Assembly (NCBI GenBank): GCA_050010455.1
Contig: JBEKLA010000016.1
Coordinates: 1 to 34,093, forward strand
Direction of reading: 5' to 3'
Origin: DATJOQ01 sp050010455
GTDB lineage: Bacteria > Desulfobacterota > Binatia > Binatales > Binataceae
DNA length: 34,093 nt
Shown here: positions 16,071 through 23,232 of the stretch, in pieces
Layout: each line of letters starts with the position of its first letter
Numbering within the stretch: the first letter of the stretch is position 1
Notes under the pieces: model-generated
What the model was told of the DNA's origin: nothing
Databases searched by the model: none
The model's input: only the letters and a program-made list of their open reading frames with translations
Position numbers and translations under genes: made by a program

Positions 16071-16830
16071 CCCGCGTCTGCCTGACCGCCGCCTCACATT
16101 GTGTCGGCACCGTCATGTATGTGCCAGCAACATGCACAACCGCGTTCACCGGCGGTCGCGACCGCAAAAGCTTTGCCTGGCTCTTGGACTGCGGCGGAGC
16201 ATTGCGCTGGATTTCGAGCGCTCGCAGCATTAAGGCTCGGCATTGATCGTCGGGCGCCGGAACCGTCGCATTCTGCTCAAGTGCCTCTAGGACCAATGCG
16301 GCACACTTCCTGTTTGGCATTCGTAGGGTCTGTTGGCCGACATTCAGCTCCAGAGGAAGACGCTGGACCGGAAGATCAATTAAATCGCCCGGAATTTGAA
16401 CCTTGGGTGGAGCAGGAGCAGGTGGGACCCTTGTATGCAAGACCTCAAGTATGTGAGCCATCGCCGCCCGGCACTCATCGTCGGGGGCTGGAAATTCCTT
16501 GCCATTCATCAGAGCGCATTCGAGGGCAAAGGCGCATCGGTCGCTGTCATGGGGCACCCGCGTGGGGCCGCCCCACCAATCAATAATCAAGGGATGCGAT
16601 GGATTCCGAGGAACATAATGGGAACACGGATCTCCGAGAGCACCGGCCTTTATGGTTCCCGGACTGGTGAATCCACCCTGTGCGGTGCTCTCGGCTGCGG
16701 GCGCATCCGCTTCACCCGCATACGCGGCAGATGCGCCGAATCCGACGTGATCGGACACGGTAATCAGACCAAGGACTCCGCAGCACATCGCGAGCGCGGA
16801 AACTAGCGAAAGAATTATTCTCTTGTTCAC
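16036..16830 (-). CDS. Secreted protein with a duplicated Cys-x20-Cys motif, unknown function
   Basis: I do not recognise this family. With a GTG start at 16828-16830 (GGGGGG about 10 bp upstream), the 264-residue product begins MNKRIILSLVSALAMCC and has a signal peptide ending near AYA (38). Two internal repeats follow. Residues 99-120 run from CAFALE to FPAPDDEC, and 176-197 run from CAALVL to VPAPDDQC. Each is a Cys-x20-Cys block with PAPDD before the second Cys, followed by RA-x-M and a helix ending in LE. The linker is proline-rich (135-165). An in-frame ATG 68 codons further upstream exists, but the signal peptide argues against it. The 3' end overlaps gatB by 35 bp. Base composition is less GC-rich than gatB. 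Paired disulfide helical hairpins are a guess. Confidence 0.68.
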   Translation of the reverse strand: MNKRIILSLVSALAMCCGVLGLITVSDHVGFGASAAYAGEADAPAAESTAQGGFTSPGTIKAGALGDPCSHYVPRNPSHPLIIDWWGGPTRVPHDSDRCAFALECALMNGKEFPAPDDECRAAMAHILEVLHTRVPPAPAPPKVQIPGDLIDLPVQRLPLELNVGQQTLRMPNRKCAALVLEALEQNATVPAPDDQCRALMLRALEIQRNAPPQSKSQAKLLRSRPPVNAVVHVAGTYMTVPTQCEAAVRQTRVRRRVFASRCR

Positions 16831-16852
16831 CGGCGATGCCCCCCGGAATCCG

Positions 16853-16880
16853 GGATTCCTGGCTCCGCTCGGAATAACAG
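16853..16880 (-). repeat. Dispersed TCATTCCGAG-type repeat, copy 1
   Basis: On the minus strand this reads TTATTCCGAGCGGAGCCAGG followed by AATCC. It is a member of the short repeat family also seen at 21965-22130 and 26183-26587. This copy sits 23 bp upstream of the GTG start of the secreted Cys-repeat protein, so it lies in that gene's leader or promoter. Confidence 0.65.
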
Positions 16881-16925
16881 TGCACGCGACCCGAACAAGC
16901 CGCGTGCAATTCAAATCGGCGCTCG

Positions 16926-18116
16926 TCAGCCGCGCGGCAGATTCAGCACGCGATCGCCGATAATGTTGCGCTGGATCTCGCTGGTGCCGCCCGCGATCGT
17001 ATACTGCCGCGAACTCAGCATCCGGTTGAGCCATCGCGGCGCGTCGGGCACGATTCCGGTCGGCTCCGCCATCGTCCCGTAACCGCCGAGCAGTTCGGTC
17101 GCGAAGAACGCGACCCGCATCCCCAGCTCCGACGCGAACACCTTAAGGATCGAACCCTCCGGCCCAGGCGGCAGTCCCTTGAGTATCCGGGTGAGGCCGC
17201 GCAAACGCGTATAGTCGACGGCCTTGCAGTCGATCGCGAGCTGCGCGAGTCGTTGGCGCACCCAGCTCTGCTCCCACGCCGGCCGCCCGTCGATCTCGAC
17301 GGTCTTGGCCAGCGCCGCCAGCCTCTTCACCTGCGAGCTATGGCCGCTGCCGCCCGCGATTCCGCGTTCATGCATCAGCGTGGTCATCGCGACCTTCCAG
17401 CCCTCGTTCTTGGGGCCGACCAGATTCTCCTTGGGAACGCGCACGTCCTCGAAGAACACTTCGTTGAAGTGGCGATGGCCGTTCATCGTCACCAGCGGCC
17501 GCACCTCGATCCCTTTGCTCTTCATGTCGATCAGCAGGTAGCTGATACCCTTGTGCTTGGGCGCGTCGGGATCGGTGCGCGCGAGCAGAAAGATCCAATC
17601 GGCGAAATGCGCGCCGGTGGTCCATACCTTCTGTCCGTTGACGACGAAGTAATCGCCTTCATCGACGGCGCGGGTCGCCAGCGCCGCGAGATCCGATCCC
17701 GCGCCCGGTTCCGAGTAGCCCTGACACCAGACGTCGGCGCCGCTCAGGATACGCGGCAGGAAGCGTTGCTTCTGGGCCTCGGTTCCCCAGTGCATCACGG
17801 TGGGACCGCACAGCGAGAGTCCGGAATAGCCCGGCATCACGGGAGCGCGCGATCGCGCATACTCCTCGTCATAGATAATCTGCTCGATCAGGGTGGCGGA
17901 GCGCCCGCCGTACTCGCGCGGCCACGAGATACCGACCCATCCCGCCGCGTGCGCTTTCGCCTGCCATTGCCGCCGCCGCTCGAATAATTCCCGAGTCGGC
18001 GCGACCCGCTCGTCCCACGCGTCATCGACGCACAGTTCCGGCGGCACGTTTGCCTTAAGCCAGGCGCGCAACCCGGCGCGAAATTCTTCCTGTTCCGCGG
18101 TGTATTCAAAATCCAT
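16926..18116 (-). CDS. Acyl-CoA dehydrogenase
   Basis: This FAD flavoenzyme introduces a trans-2 double bond into an acyl-CoA and passes electrons to ETF. The start at ATG 18114-18116 gives 396 residues, beginning MDFEYTAEQEEFRAGLRAWL, the standard N-terminus, with GAGG about 12 bp upstream. Visible features are the FAD/acyl-binding stretch CQGYSEPGAGSDLAAL, VNGQKVWTTGAHFADW, LVTMNGHRHFNEVFFEDVRVPKENLVG, and the C-terminal GGTSEIQRNIIGDRVLNLPRG. The overall type resembles the large medium/steroid-type FadE group rather than butyryl enzymes. The substrate cannot be set from sequence. It is divergent from rnhB and has no adjacent beta-oxidation partner. Confidence 0.93.
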   Translation of the reverse strand: MDFEYTAEQEEFRAGLRAWLKANVPPELCVDDAWDERVAPTRELFERRRQWQAKAHAAGWVGISWPREYGGRSATLIEQIIYDEEYARSRAPVMPGYSGLSLCGPTVMHWGTEAQKQRFLPRILSGADVWCQGYSEPGAGSDLAALATRAVDEGDYFVVNGQKVWTTGAHFADWIFLLARTDPDAPKHKGISYLLIDMKSKGIEVRPLVTMNGHRHFNEVFFEDVRVPKENLVGPKNEGWKVAMTTLMHERGIAGGSGHSSQVKRLAALAKTVEIDGRPAWEQSWVRQRLAQLAIDCKAVDYTRLRGLTRILKGLPPGPEGSILKVFASELGMRVAFFATELLGGYGTMAEPTGIVPDAPRWLNRMLSSRQYTIAGGTSEIQRNIIGDRVLNLPRG

Positions 18117-18261
18117 CGTGGCTAATCCTCGCGCTCCCCGCCCTTCACATACGACGACTCGCATCCAAACGTCAAAGCCAAACGACCGCCGGTTTGACGC
18201 TCCGCGCCGAAGCTCCGCATAATGATGCCCGGCGGCGCGCGTGTATGGGAAGGAGGATGAC

Positions 18262-18891
18262 GTGACCAAGGCTCCGGATCGGCGTTACGAACGCAAGCTC
18301 TGGCTCGAAGGCCTCGAAGCCGTGGCCGGTGTCGACGAAGCCGGAGTCGGTCCGATGGCGGGGCCGGTGGTGGCCGCCGCGGTAATCTTCGCGCCCGACG
18401 TTTTCATCAAGGGCGTTCACGATTCCAAGCAGCTCAGGGCCGAGAAGCGCGAAGAACTGTTCCCGATCATTCAGGAACGCGCGCTGAGCATCGGAGTCGG
18501 CGCAGCCGAGGTCGATGAGATCGATCGCCTCAACATCTATCACGCGACGGCGGCGGCGCTGATTCGCGCCATCCAGGCACTCGCCGTTGCGCCGCAGCAC
18601 GTGCTGGTCGACGGCCGGCGTATCGCGGGCCTCGCGATTCCGCAGACGCCAATCGTGGGCGGCGATCGCAAGAGCTTCTGTATCGCCGCCGCCTCGATTA
18701 TCGCCAAAGTGACGCGCGATCGCCTGATGCGCGAATACGACGCCACCTATCCCGACTACGGCTTCGCGCGCCACAAGGGCTATTGCACGGCCGACCACGT
18801 CGCCGCGATCGAGCGCTTCGGCCCTTCGCCGATTCATCGCACGTCGTTCGCGCCGGTCGCGATGGCCGCGCAGTTGCGCCTCAAGCTCTGA
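18262..18891 (+). CDS. rnhB: Ribonuclease HII
   Basis: RNase HII removes ribonucleotides embedded in DNA and RNA primers. I prefer GTG 18262 over the upstream GTG at 18241, because AAGGAGGATGAC places a perfect ribosome site just before it. This gives 209 residues. Catalytic acids are readable: Asp25-Glu26 in AGVDEAGVGPMAGPV, and Asp in VDGRRIAGL. Further motifs are VHDSKQL, SIIAKVTRDR and YPDYGFARHKGY. The usual DEAGRG is DEAGVG here, which is a mild change next to the active site. It is divergent from the acyl-CoA dehydrogenase, and lpdA follows 65 bp downstream. Confidence 0.95.
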   Translation: MTKAPDRRYERKLWLEGLEAVAGVDEAGVGPMAGPVVAAAVIFAPDVFIKGVHDSKQLRAEKREELFPIIQERALSIGVGAAEVDEIDRLNIYHATAAALIRAIQALAVAPQHVLVDGRRIAGLAIPQTPIVGGDRKSFCIAAASIIAKVTRDRLMREYDATYPDYGFARHKGYCTADHVAAIERFGPSPIHRTSFAPVAMAAQLRLKL

Positions 18892-18956
18892 GCGATACAC
18901 GGATCGTGGTAGGCTAAAAAGCTATAATCAACCGAGACCAACCTGAGGAGAGTCCG

Positions 18957-20366
18957 TTGGCAAATCCGAAATACGACCTGGCGGTGATCGGTTCCGGCCC
19001 TGGCGGATACGTGGCGGCGATTCGTGCCAGCCAGCTCAAGATGAAGACCGTGGTGATCGAGCGCGATCGCCCCGGCGGCGTATGCCTGAACTGGGGATGT
19101 ATCCCGTCCAAGGCGCTGCTGAATTCGGCCGAAACGATGGAAGCGATTCGCGGCGCCAACAAGGAGCACGGAATCGACGTCGGCGAGGTGCACGTCGACT
19201 TCAAGCGCGTGATCGCGCGCAGCCGCGAGGCGGCTGAGAAGCTGTCGAAAGGCGTCCGCTTCCTGCTCAAGAAGAACAATATCGATCTGATCGAAGCCAA
19301 CGCCACGATCACCGGCCCCCATACGATCGCGCTAAGCCGTAGCGACGGGAACGCGCCGCCCGCCGAAACAATCGAAGCCGAGCGTATCCTGATCGCGGCC
19401 GGCTCGACCGAACGATTACTGCCCGGCATGACGACCGGCGACGGCGTGCTCACCAGCAAGGAGGCGCTGGTCAACGACCAATTGCCGCGCGAGCTGCTGG
19501 TAATCGGCGCGGGCGCGATCGGGCTTGAGTTCGCGTATTTCTATCAGGCCTTCGGCGTGAAGGTGACGGTCGCCGAACTCGAAAAGCAGATGCTGCCCGG
19601 TTTCGACGCGGAAGTCGCCGAAGAATTGCGCCGCGCGTTCGTCAAGCGCAAGGTCGCCGTGATGCTGGGTCATGGCTACAAATCGATGGCGCGCAAGGGC
19701 GAACGATGGGCCGTCGTGCTCGACAAGGCCGGCACCGACGTTACGGTCGAAGCCGACGCGGTGCTGGTGGCGGTCGGGCGTGGGCCGCTAAGCGCCGGAC
19801 TCGGGGTGGAAAAAGTCGGCGTAGAACTCATGCGCGGCGGCTTTATCAAGATCGACGATTCGTTCCGAACCTCATGCCCGAGTATCTACGCGATCGGCGA
19901 CGTTGCGCGCCCTCCCCTGCTCGCCCATAAGGCCTCGGCCGAAGGCGTCGCGGCGGTCGAAATCATGGCCGGAGCGCGCGAGCCCGGATTCGACCTCTCG
20001 ACGATCGCGGCCTGTATCTATTGCCAGCCCGAAGTCGCGACGATCGGACTCAGCGAAGCCGACGCCAAGGCGCGCGGCATCGACGTCAAGGTCGGCAAGT
20101 TCCCGTTCCGCGCGCTGGGCAAAGCGGTCGCGATCAATCACGTCGAGGGCTTCGTCAAGATTGTCGCGAGCAAGCAGTATGGCGAAGTCCTCGGATGCCA
20201 GATTGTCGGACACGGCGCGACCGACATGATCTCGGAAGTCGTGCTGGGCCGGACGCTCGAAGCGACCACCACCGAACTCGGCCACACCGTCCATCCGCAT
20301 CCGACGCTCGCCGAGGCGATCATGGAGGCGGCGCTGATGGCCGAGGGCGAGGCGATCAATATCTAA
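18957..20366 (+). CDS. lpdA: Dihydrolipoyl dehydrogenase (E3)
   Basis: E3 reoxidises dihydrolipoyl groups of 2-oxoacid dehydrogenases and the glycine cleavage system using NAD. Translation starts at TTG 18957, supported by GAGGAG about 9 bp upstream and by the start of the FAD fold (YDLAVIGSGPGGYVAAIRA). The 469-residue product has the redox disulfide Cys43/Cys48 in GGVCLNWGCIPSK, an NAD fold near 175-205 (VIGAGAIGLEFAYF), and the active-site His448-Glu453 pair in HTVHPHPTLAE. No E1 or E2 genes are adjacent. lipB starts 5 bp after its stop, so lpdA, lipB and lipA form a lipoate-centred operon. Confidence 0.96.
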   Translation: MANPKYDLAVIGSGPGGYVAAIRASQLKMKTVVIERDRPGGVCLNWGCIPSKALLNSAETMEAIRGANKEHGIDVGEVHVDFKRVIARSREAAEKLSKGVRFLLKKNNIDLIEANATITGPHTIALSRSDGNAPPAETIEAERILIAAGSTERLLPGMTTGDGVLTSKEALVNDQLPRELLVIGAGAIGLEFAYFYQAFGVKVTVAELEKQMLPGFDAEVAEELRRAFVKRKVAVMLGHGYKSMARKGERWAVVLDKAGTDVTVEADAVLVAVGRGPLSAGLGVEKVGVELMRGGFIKIDDSFRTSCPSIYAIGDVARPPLLAHKASAEGVAAVEIMAGAREPGFDLSTIAACIYCQPEVATIGLSEADAKARGIDVKVGKFPFRALGKAVAINHVEGFVKIVASKQYGEVLGCQIVGHGATDMISEVVLGRTLEATTTELGHTVHPHPTLAEAIMEAALMAEGEAINI

Positions 20367-20371
20367 ACGCG

Positions 20372-21079
20372 ATGGCGGGACGCGAAATTCTGAGCGTGGC
20401 GTGGATGGGAACGGTCGAGTATCGCGCCGCGCTCGAACTCCAGGACGCGCTCGTCGCGCTTCGCCAGAATGATCGGATCGGCGACCTGATTCTGATGCTC
20501 GAGCATCCGCACGTCTATACGCTCGGGCGTGGCGCGAGCGAGCGCTTCGTCGTTGCGCCGCCGCCCGACGCGCCGATTTACCGCGTCTCGCGCGGCGGCC
20601 AGGTCACCTATCACGGACCGGGGCAGTTGGTCGGCTATCCGATCCTCAAGCTCGAAGGAGCCGCCCGCGACGTTCACGGATACCTTCGCGCGCTCGAACA
20701 AGCCGTGATCGACGCGCTCGCGCGATGCGGTATCACGGCCGGGCGCCGCGGCGGATTGACCGGAGTGTGGGTCGCCAACCGCAAGATCGCGTCACTGGGA
20801 GTCGGCATCCGGCGGTGGACGACGCTTCACGGGCTCGCTGTTAACGTCACGACCGATCTCAGCCGCTTCGACGCGATCGTGCCGTGCGGTATCGAGGGAT
20901 GCGTGATGACATCAGTTGCCGCCGAAGGCCGCCCCGAGATTTCCGTCATCACGTTCGCCGATATCTTGCAGGAGCGATTCGCGGCGACGTTCGGTTACGA
21001 TAAACTGAAGATGATCGAGGCCGCCGAAATCTGGGAAGCTATCGAGCGGCGCCCCGTGATTTGCCAAAATCTTGGCTAA
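20372..21079 (+). CDS. lipB: Octanoyl-ACP:protein octanoyltransferase
   Basis: LipB moves octanoyl from ACP to the lipoyl domain lysine, the first step of lipoate synthesis. I start at ATG 20372 (MAGREILSVAWMG), 5 bp after the lpdA stop; the frame is open earlier only as an overlap with lpdA. The 235-residue product has the signature RGGQVTYHGPGQLVGYPIL with the His81-Gly82 pair. The catalytic Cys172 is in VPCGIEGCVMTSV and Lys138 is in NRKIASLGVGIRRW. Both residues of the Cys/Lys dyad are therefore present. lipA begins 2 bp downstream. Confidence 0.96.
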   Translation: MAGREILSVAWMGTVEYRAALELQDALVALRQNDRIGDLILMLEHPHVYTLGRGASERFVVAPPPDAPIYRVSRGGQVTYHGPGQLVGYPILKLEGAARDVHGYLRALEQAVIDALARCGITAGRRGGLTGVWVANRKIASLGVGIRRWTTLHGLAVNVTTDLSRFDAIVPCGIEGCVMTSVAAEGRPEISVITFADILQERFAATFGYDKLKMIEAAEIWEAIERRPVICQNLG

Positions 21080-21081
21080 CG

Positions 21082-21945
21082 ATGGCAGTCAGAAAACATC
21101 CCGATTGGATCAAGGTGCGCGCTCCGGTCTCGCAGGAGTTCTTCCGCACCAAGGCGATGCTCGGCGAGCTGCGCCTCCATACCGTGTGTCAGGAAGCGTG
21201 CTGCCCCAATATCGGCGAATGCTTCAGCCATCGCACCGCGACCTTCATGCTGATGGGCGACGTATGCACGCGCAACTGCCCCTACTGCGCGGTCGCTCAT
21301 GGCAAGGCCACGCCGCTTGACGCCGACGAGCCGCGCCGCGTGGCCGACGCGGTCGCGCGTCTGGGCCTGTCGCACGTTGTGGTGACGTCCGTCGATCGTG
21401 ACGATTTGCGCGACGGCGGCGCGGCCCACTTCGCCGCGACCGCGCGCGCGATCAAGCAATCCGCGCCCGCGGCCTGCGTCGAGGTGCTGGTGCCCGACTT
21501 CAAGGGCAATCACGCGAGCGTCGAGACGGTCGTTCACTCACCGGTCGACATCTACAACCACAATCTCGAAACCGTGCCGCGCCTCTACAAGACGTCCCGC
21601 CCCGGCGGCCGCTACGATCGTTCGCTGGACGTGCTCAAGCACGCCAAGGATACGGCGCGCGGCCTCGGCCGCGAAATCCTGACCAAGGCCGGCCTGATGG
21701 TGGGTTTGGGCGAAGAGGTCGACGAGCTGATGGCGGTGCTGCGCGACTTGCGCACGATCGAATGCGATATCCTGACGCTGGGGCAGTATCTGCAACCGTC
21801 GCGCGATCACCTGCCGGTGTTCCGCTACCTCGATCCGGCGGAGTTCGCCGACTTGCGCGAGCGCGCGACGGCGCTCGGCTTCCGCCACGTCGAATCGGGC
21901 CCGCTCGTGCGCAGCTCCTACCACGCCTGGTCCCACGTGAATTAG
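21082..21945 (+). CDS. lipA: Lipoyl synthase
   Basis: LipA is a radical SAM enzyme that inserts two sulfurs into the octanoyl group on target proteins. The ATG at 21082 (MAVRKHPDWIKVRAP) is preferred over an in-frame TTG at 21061 inside lipB. The 287-residue product has the auxiliary cluster motif Cys36-x4-Cys41-x5-Cys47 (CQEACCPNIGEC). The radical SAM motif is Cys62-x3-Cys66-x2-Cys69 (CTRNCPYC), and the conserved tail RSSYHAW provides the serine ligand near 278. All key residues are intact. Its close spacing to lipB implies co-translation. Confidence 0.97.
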   Translation: MAVRKHPDWIKVRAPVSQEFFRTKAMLGELRLHTVCQEACCPNIGECFSHRTATFMLMGDVCTRNCPYCAVAHGKATPLDADEPRRVADAVARLGLSHVVVTSVDRDDLRDGGAAHFAATARAIKQSAPAACVEVLVPDFKGNHASVETVVHSPVDIYNHNLETVPRLYKTSRPGGRYDRSLDVLKHAKDTARGLGREILTKAGLMVGLGEEVDELMAVLRDLRTIECDILTLGQYLQPSRDHLPVFRYLDPAEFADLRERATALGFRHVESGPLVRSSYHAWSHVN

Positions 21946-21964
21946 GCACATAGCCTCACGCGCT

Positions 21965-22130
21965 TGTCATTTCGAGCGCAGCGAGAAATCTACGCGAAGC
22001 GATTTTCCGCCTCTCTGCCAATGCTTTTCAGACATAATCGCTCCGCGTTGATCCCTCGGCTGCGCTTCGCTCCGCTCTCGGGATAACAAGCGTGGACAAG
22101 GCGCGATCCTTCGCTGGCGCTCAGGATGAC
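21965..22130. repeat. Cluster of three dispersed TCATTCCGAG-type repeats
   Basis: The gap between the convergent lipA and channel genes contains three related units. 21965-21996 includes GAGCGCAGCGAGAAATCTAC. 22050-22092 reads on the minus strand ATCCCGAGAGCGGAGC then GAAGCGCAGCCGAGGGATC. 22105-22130 reads on the minus strand GTCATCCTGAGCGCCAGCGA then AGGATC. The second unit differs from 26184-26230 at only a few of about 47 positions. Each unit is itself partly palindromic, with GGATC/GATCC-like ends. Confidence 0.75.
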
Positions 22131-22159
22131 GTAAGCCCTGTACGTTTATTGGCGAGACA

Positions 22160-22981
22160 CTAGCTGCGGCGGGCGATTCTGTCTCCCAGCACCGCCAGCA
22201 TCAGCCCCAGCGTGACGTAACCCAGGATCACTTCGATCGAAGTCAGGATCTCGCCGCCGAGCGTGGTTGGCCGCACGTCTCCGAACCCGAGCGTCGTGTA
22301 GGTCACGATCGAAAAATAGTATGGCGTGAAAGGAGTACGAGGACGGCCGCCGGAACTGAGCATTTCGGGCCAATGCGAATAGATCCATCCGAAGCCGAAT
22401 ATCAGCGTCGAAGCGAACGCCACGACGCTCATGAGGCTGCGTCCATAGTCGAACAGCCCCCAGACCCAAAAGAAGAATTTCCCCAACCGGGATTCCAGCG
22501 ACTCCTCCAGCGTGTCGAGATAGTCCTGATCCGCCGCATCCCGCACGAAAATCCTGTTTCCATAACACGAGGAGAGTCCGCGTATGCCCTGATAGCGCCC
22601 GACCATGACTCGTCTGCGATAGGGTATCGGATTGCGCCGCAGCCAATTCCGCGACCGCAGCCAATTCCAGCACCGAGCGTTTGCGGCGCGGAACCACAAA
22701 CGGATGTGCTTTAGTCGCCGGCGATAGGGTATCGGATCGTTCCGCAGCCAATTCCACGCGCGAGCAAACGCGGCCCGAAGCCGGAATTGCGGCCCTAAGT
22801 ACCTGACGCTAGAAACGTAGGCGTCCGCCAGGTTGGCGCCTTGGAGGTTGGCGACCGAGAGGTCGGCGCCTTGGAGGTCGGCGTCGTCGAGCTCTGGGTC
22901 AATTTCGGGATTCTCTTTCCGCCACTTATTCCACGCTTCGACGCCCTCTTTGAGCTTCGCCAGATGTTCAGGATTCGCCAC
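22160..22981 (-). CDS. Two-helix potassium channel with N-terminal pentapeptide repeats
   Basis: The product is a likely inner-membrane ion channel. I choose GTG 22981 (MANPEHLAKLKEGVEAWNKW), a start typical of pentapeptide-repeat proteins, with AAGGGG 9 bp upstream. This gives 273 residues; a GTG three codons earlier is possible. Order: helical cap (1-30), four pentapeptide repeats ADLQG/ADLSV/ANLQG/ANLAD (34-53), a basic linker containing a duplicated WNWLR..(N/D)PIPYRRR unit (76-124), then TM1 (about 180-202). The pore helix and filter TTLGFGD follow (229-235, equivalent to TVGYGD), and then TM2 (242-266). K+ selectivity is inferred from the filter, whose TLGFG variant is tolerated in Ion_trans_2 channels. 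The role of the repeats is unknown. Confidence 0.88.
   Translation of the reverse strand: MANPEHLAKLKEGVEAWNKWRKENPEIDPELDDADLQGADLSVANLQGANLADAYVSSVRYLGPQFRLRAAFARAWNWLRNDPIPYRRRLKHIRLWFRAANARCWNWLRSRNWLRRNPIPYRRRVMVGRYQGIRGLSSCYGNRIFVRDAADQDYLDTLEESLESRLGKFFFWVWGLFDYGRSLMSVVAFASTLIFGFGWIYSHWPEMLSSGGRPRTPFTPYYFSIVTYTTLGFGDVRPTTLGGEILTSIEVILGYVTLGLMLAVLGDRIARRS
22617..22771 (-). repeat. Internal direct repeat within the channel gene
   Basis: Two ~38 bp copies beginning GCGATAGGGTATCGGAT at about 22617-22655 and 22731-22769 are 114 bp apart and nearly identical. A shorter third piece (CCGCAGCCAATTCC) lies near 22656-22670. Together they duplicate the WNWLR/PIPYRRR protein unit in frame. Confidence 0.8.
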
Positions 22982-23232
22982 CAGAGTCACCCCTTCGAGT
23001 TACGAACGCGCTCGCGCCAAGTTGTTAGCAGATAACACTTCCATCAAAAAGCCGCCGCAATCGCGCCGCTTCGCAGGCCTGCGCACTTCCGTGAAACTTG
23101 CCCCGACCGTTTTTGCATAGCGGCAACAAGCGCTATCGTGGGAACGATAACCCGCGAGCGCGGAATCGGCGCGAAGCCGGACTCCGAGGGCGCGGGCACA
23201 TAACTTAATAGCGGAAAAGGCGAGAGCGAAAG

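Noticed and set aside
16101..16586. 161-codon plus-strand frame opposite the secreted Cys-repeat protein
   Set aside because: No motif or signal; the minus frame has a signal peptide and an internal protein repeat, so the minus frame is preferred.
22146..22757. 203-codon minus frame with repeated ELAA/SDTLS segments
   Set aside because: It is the other frame of the duplicated DNA inside the channel gene, whose own frame has a full pore and filter.
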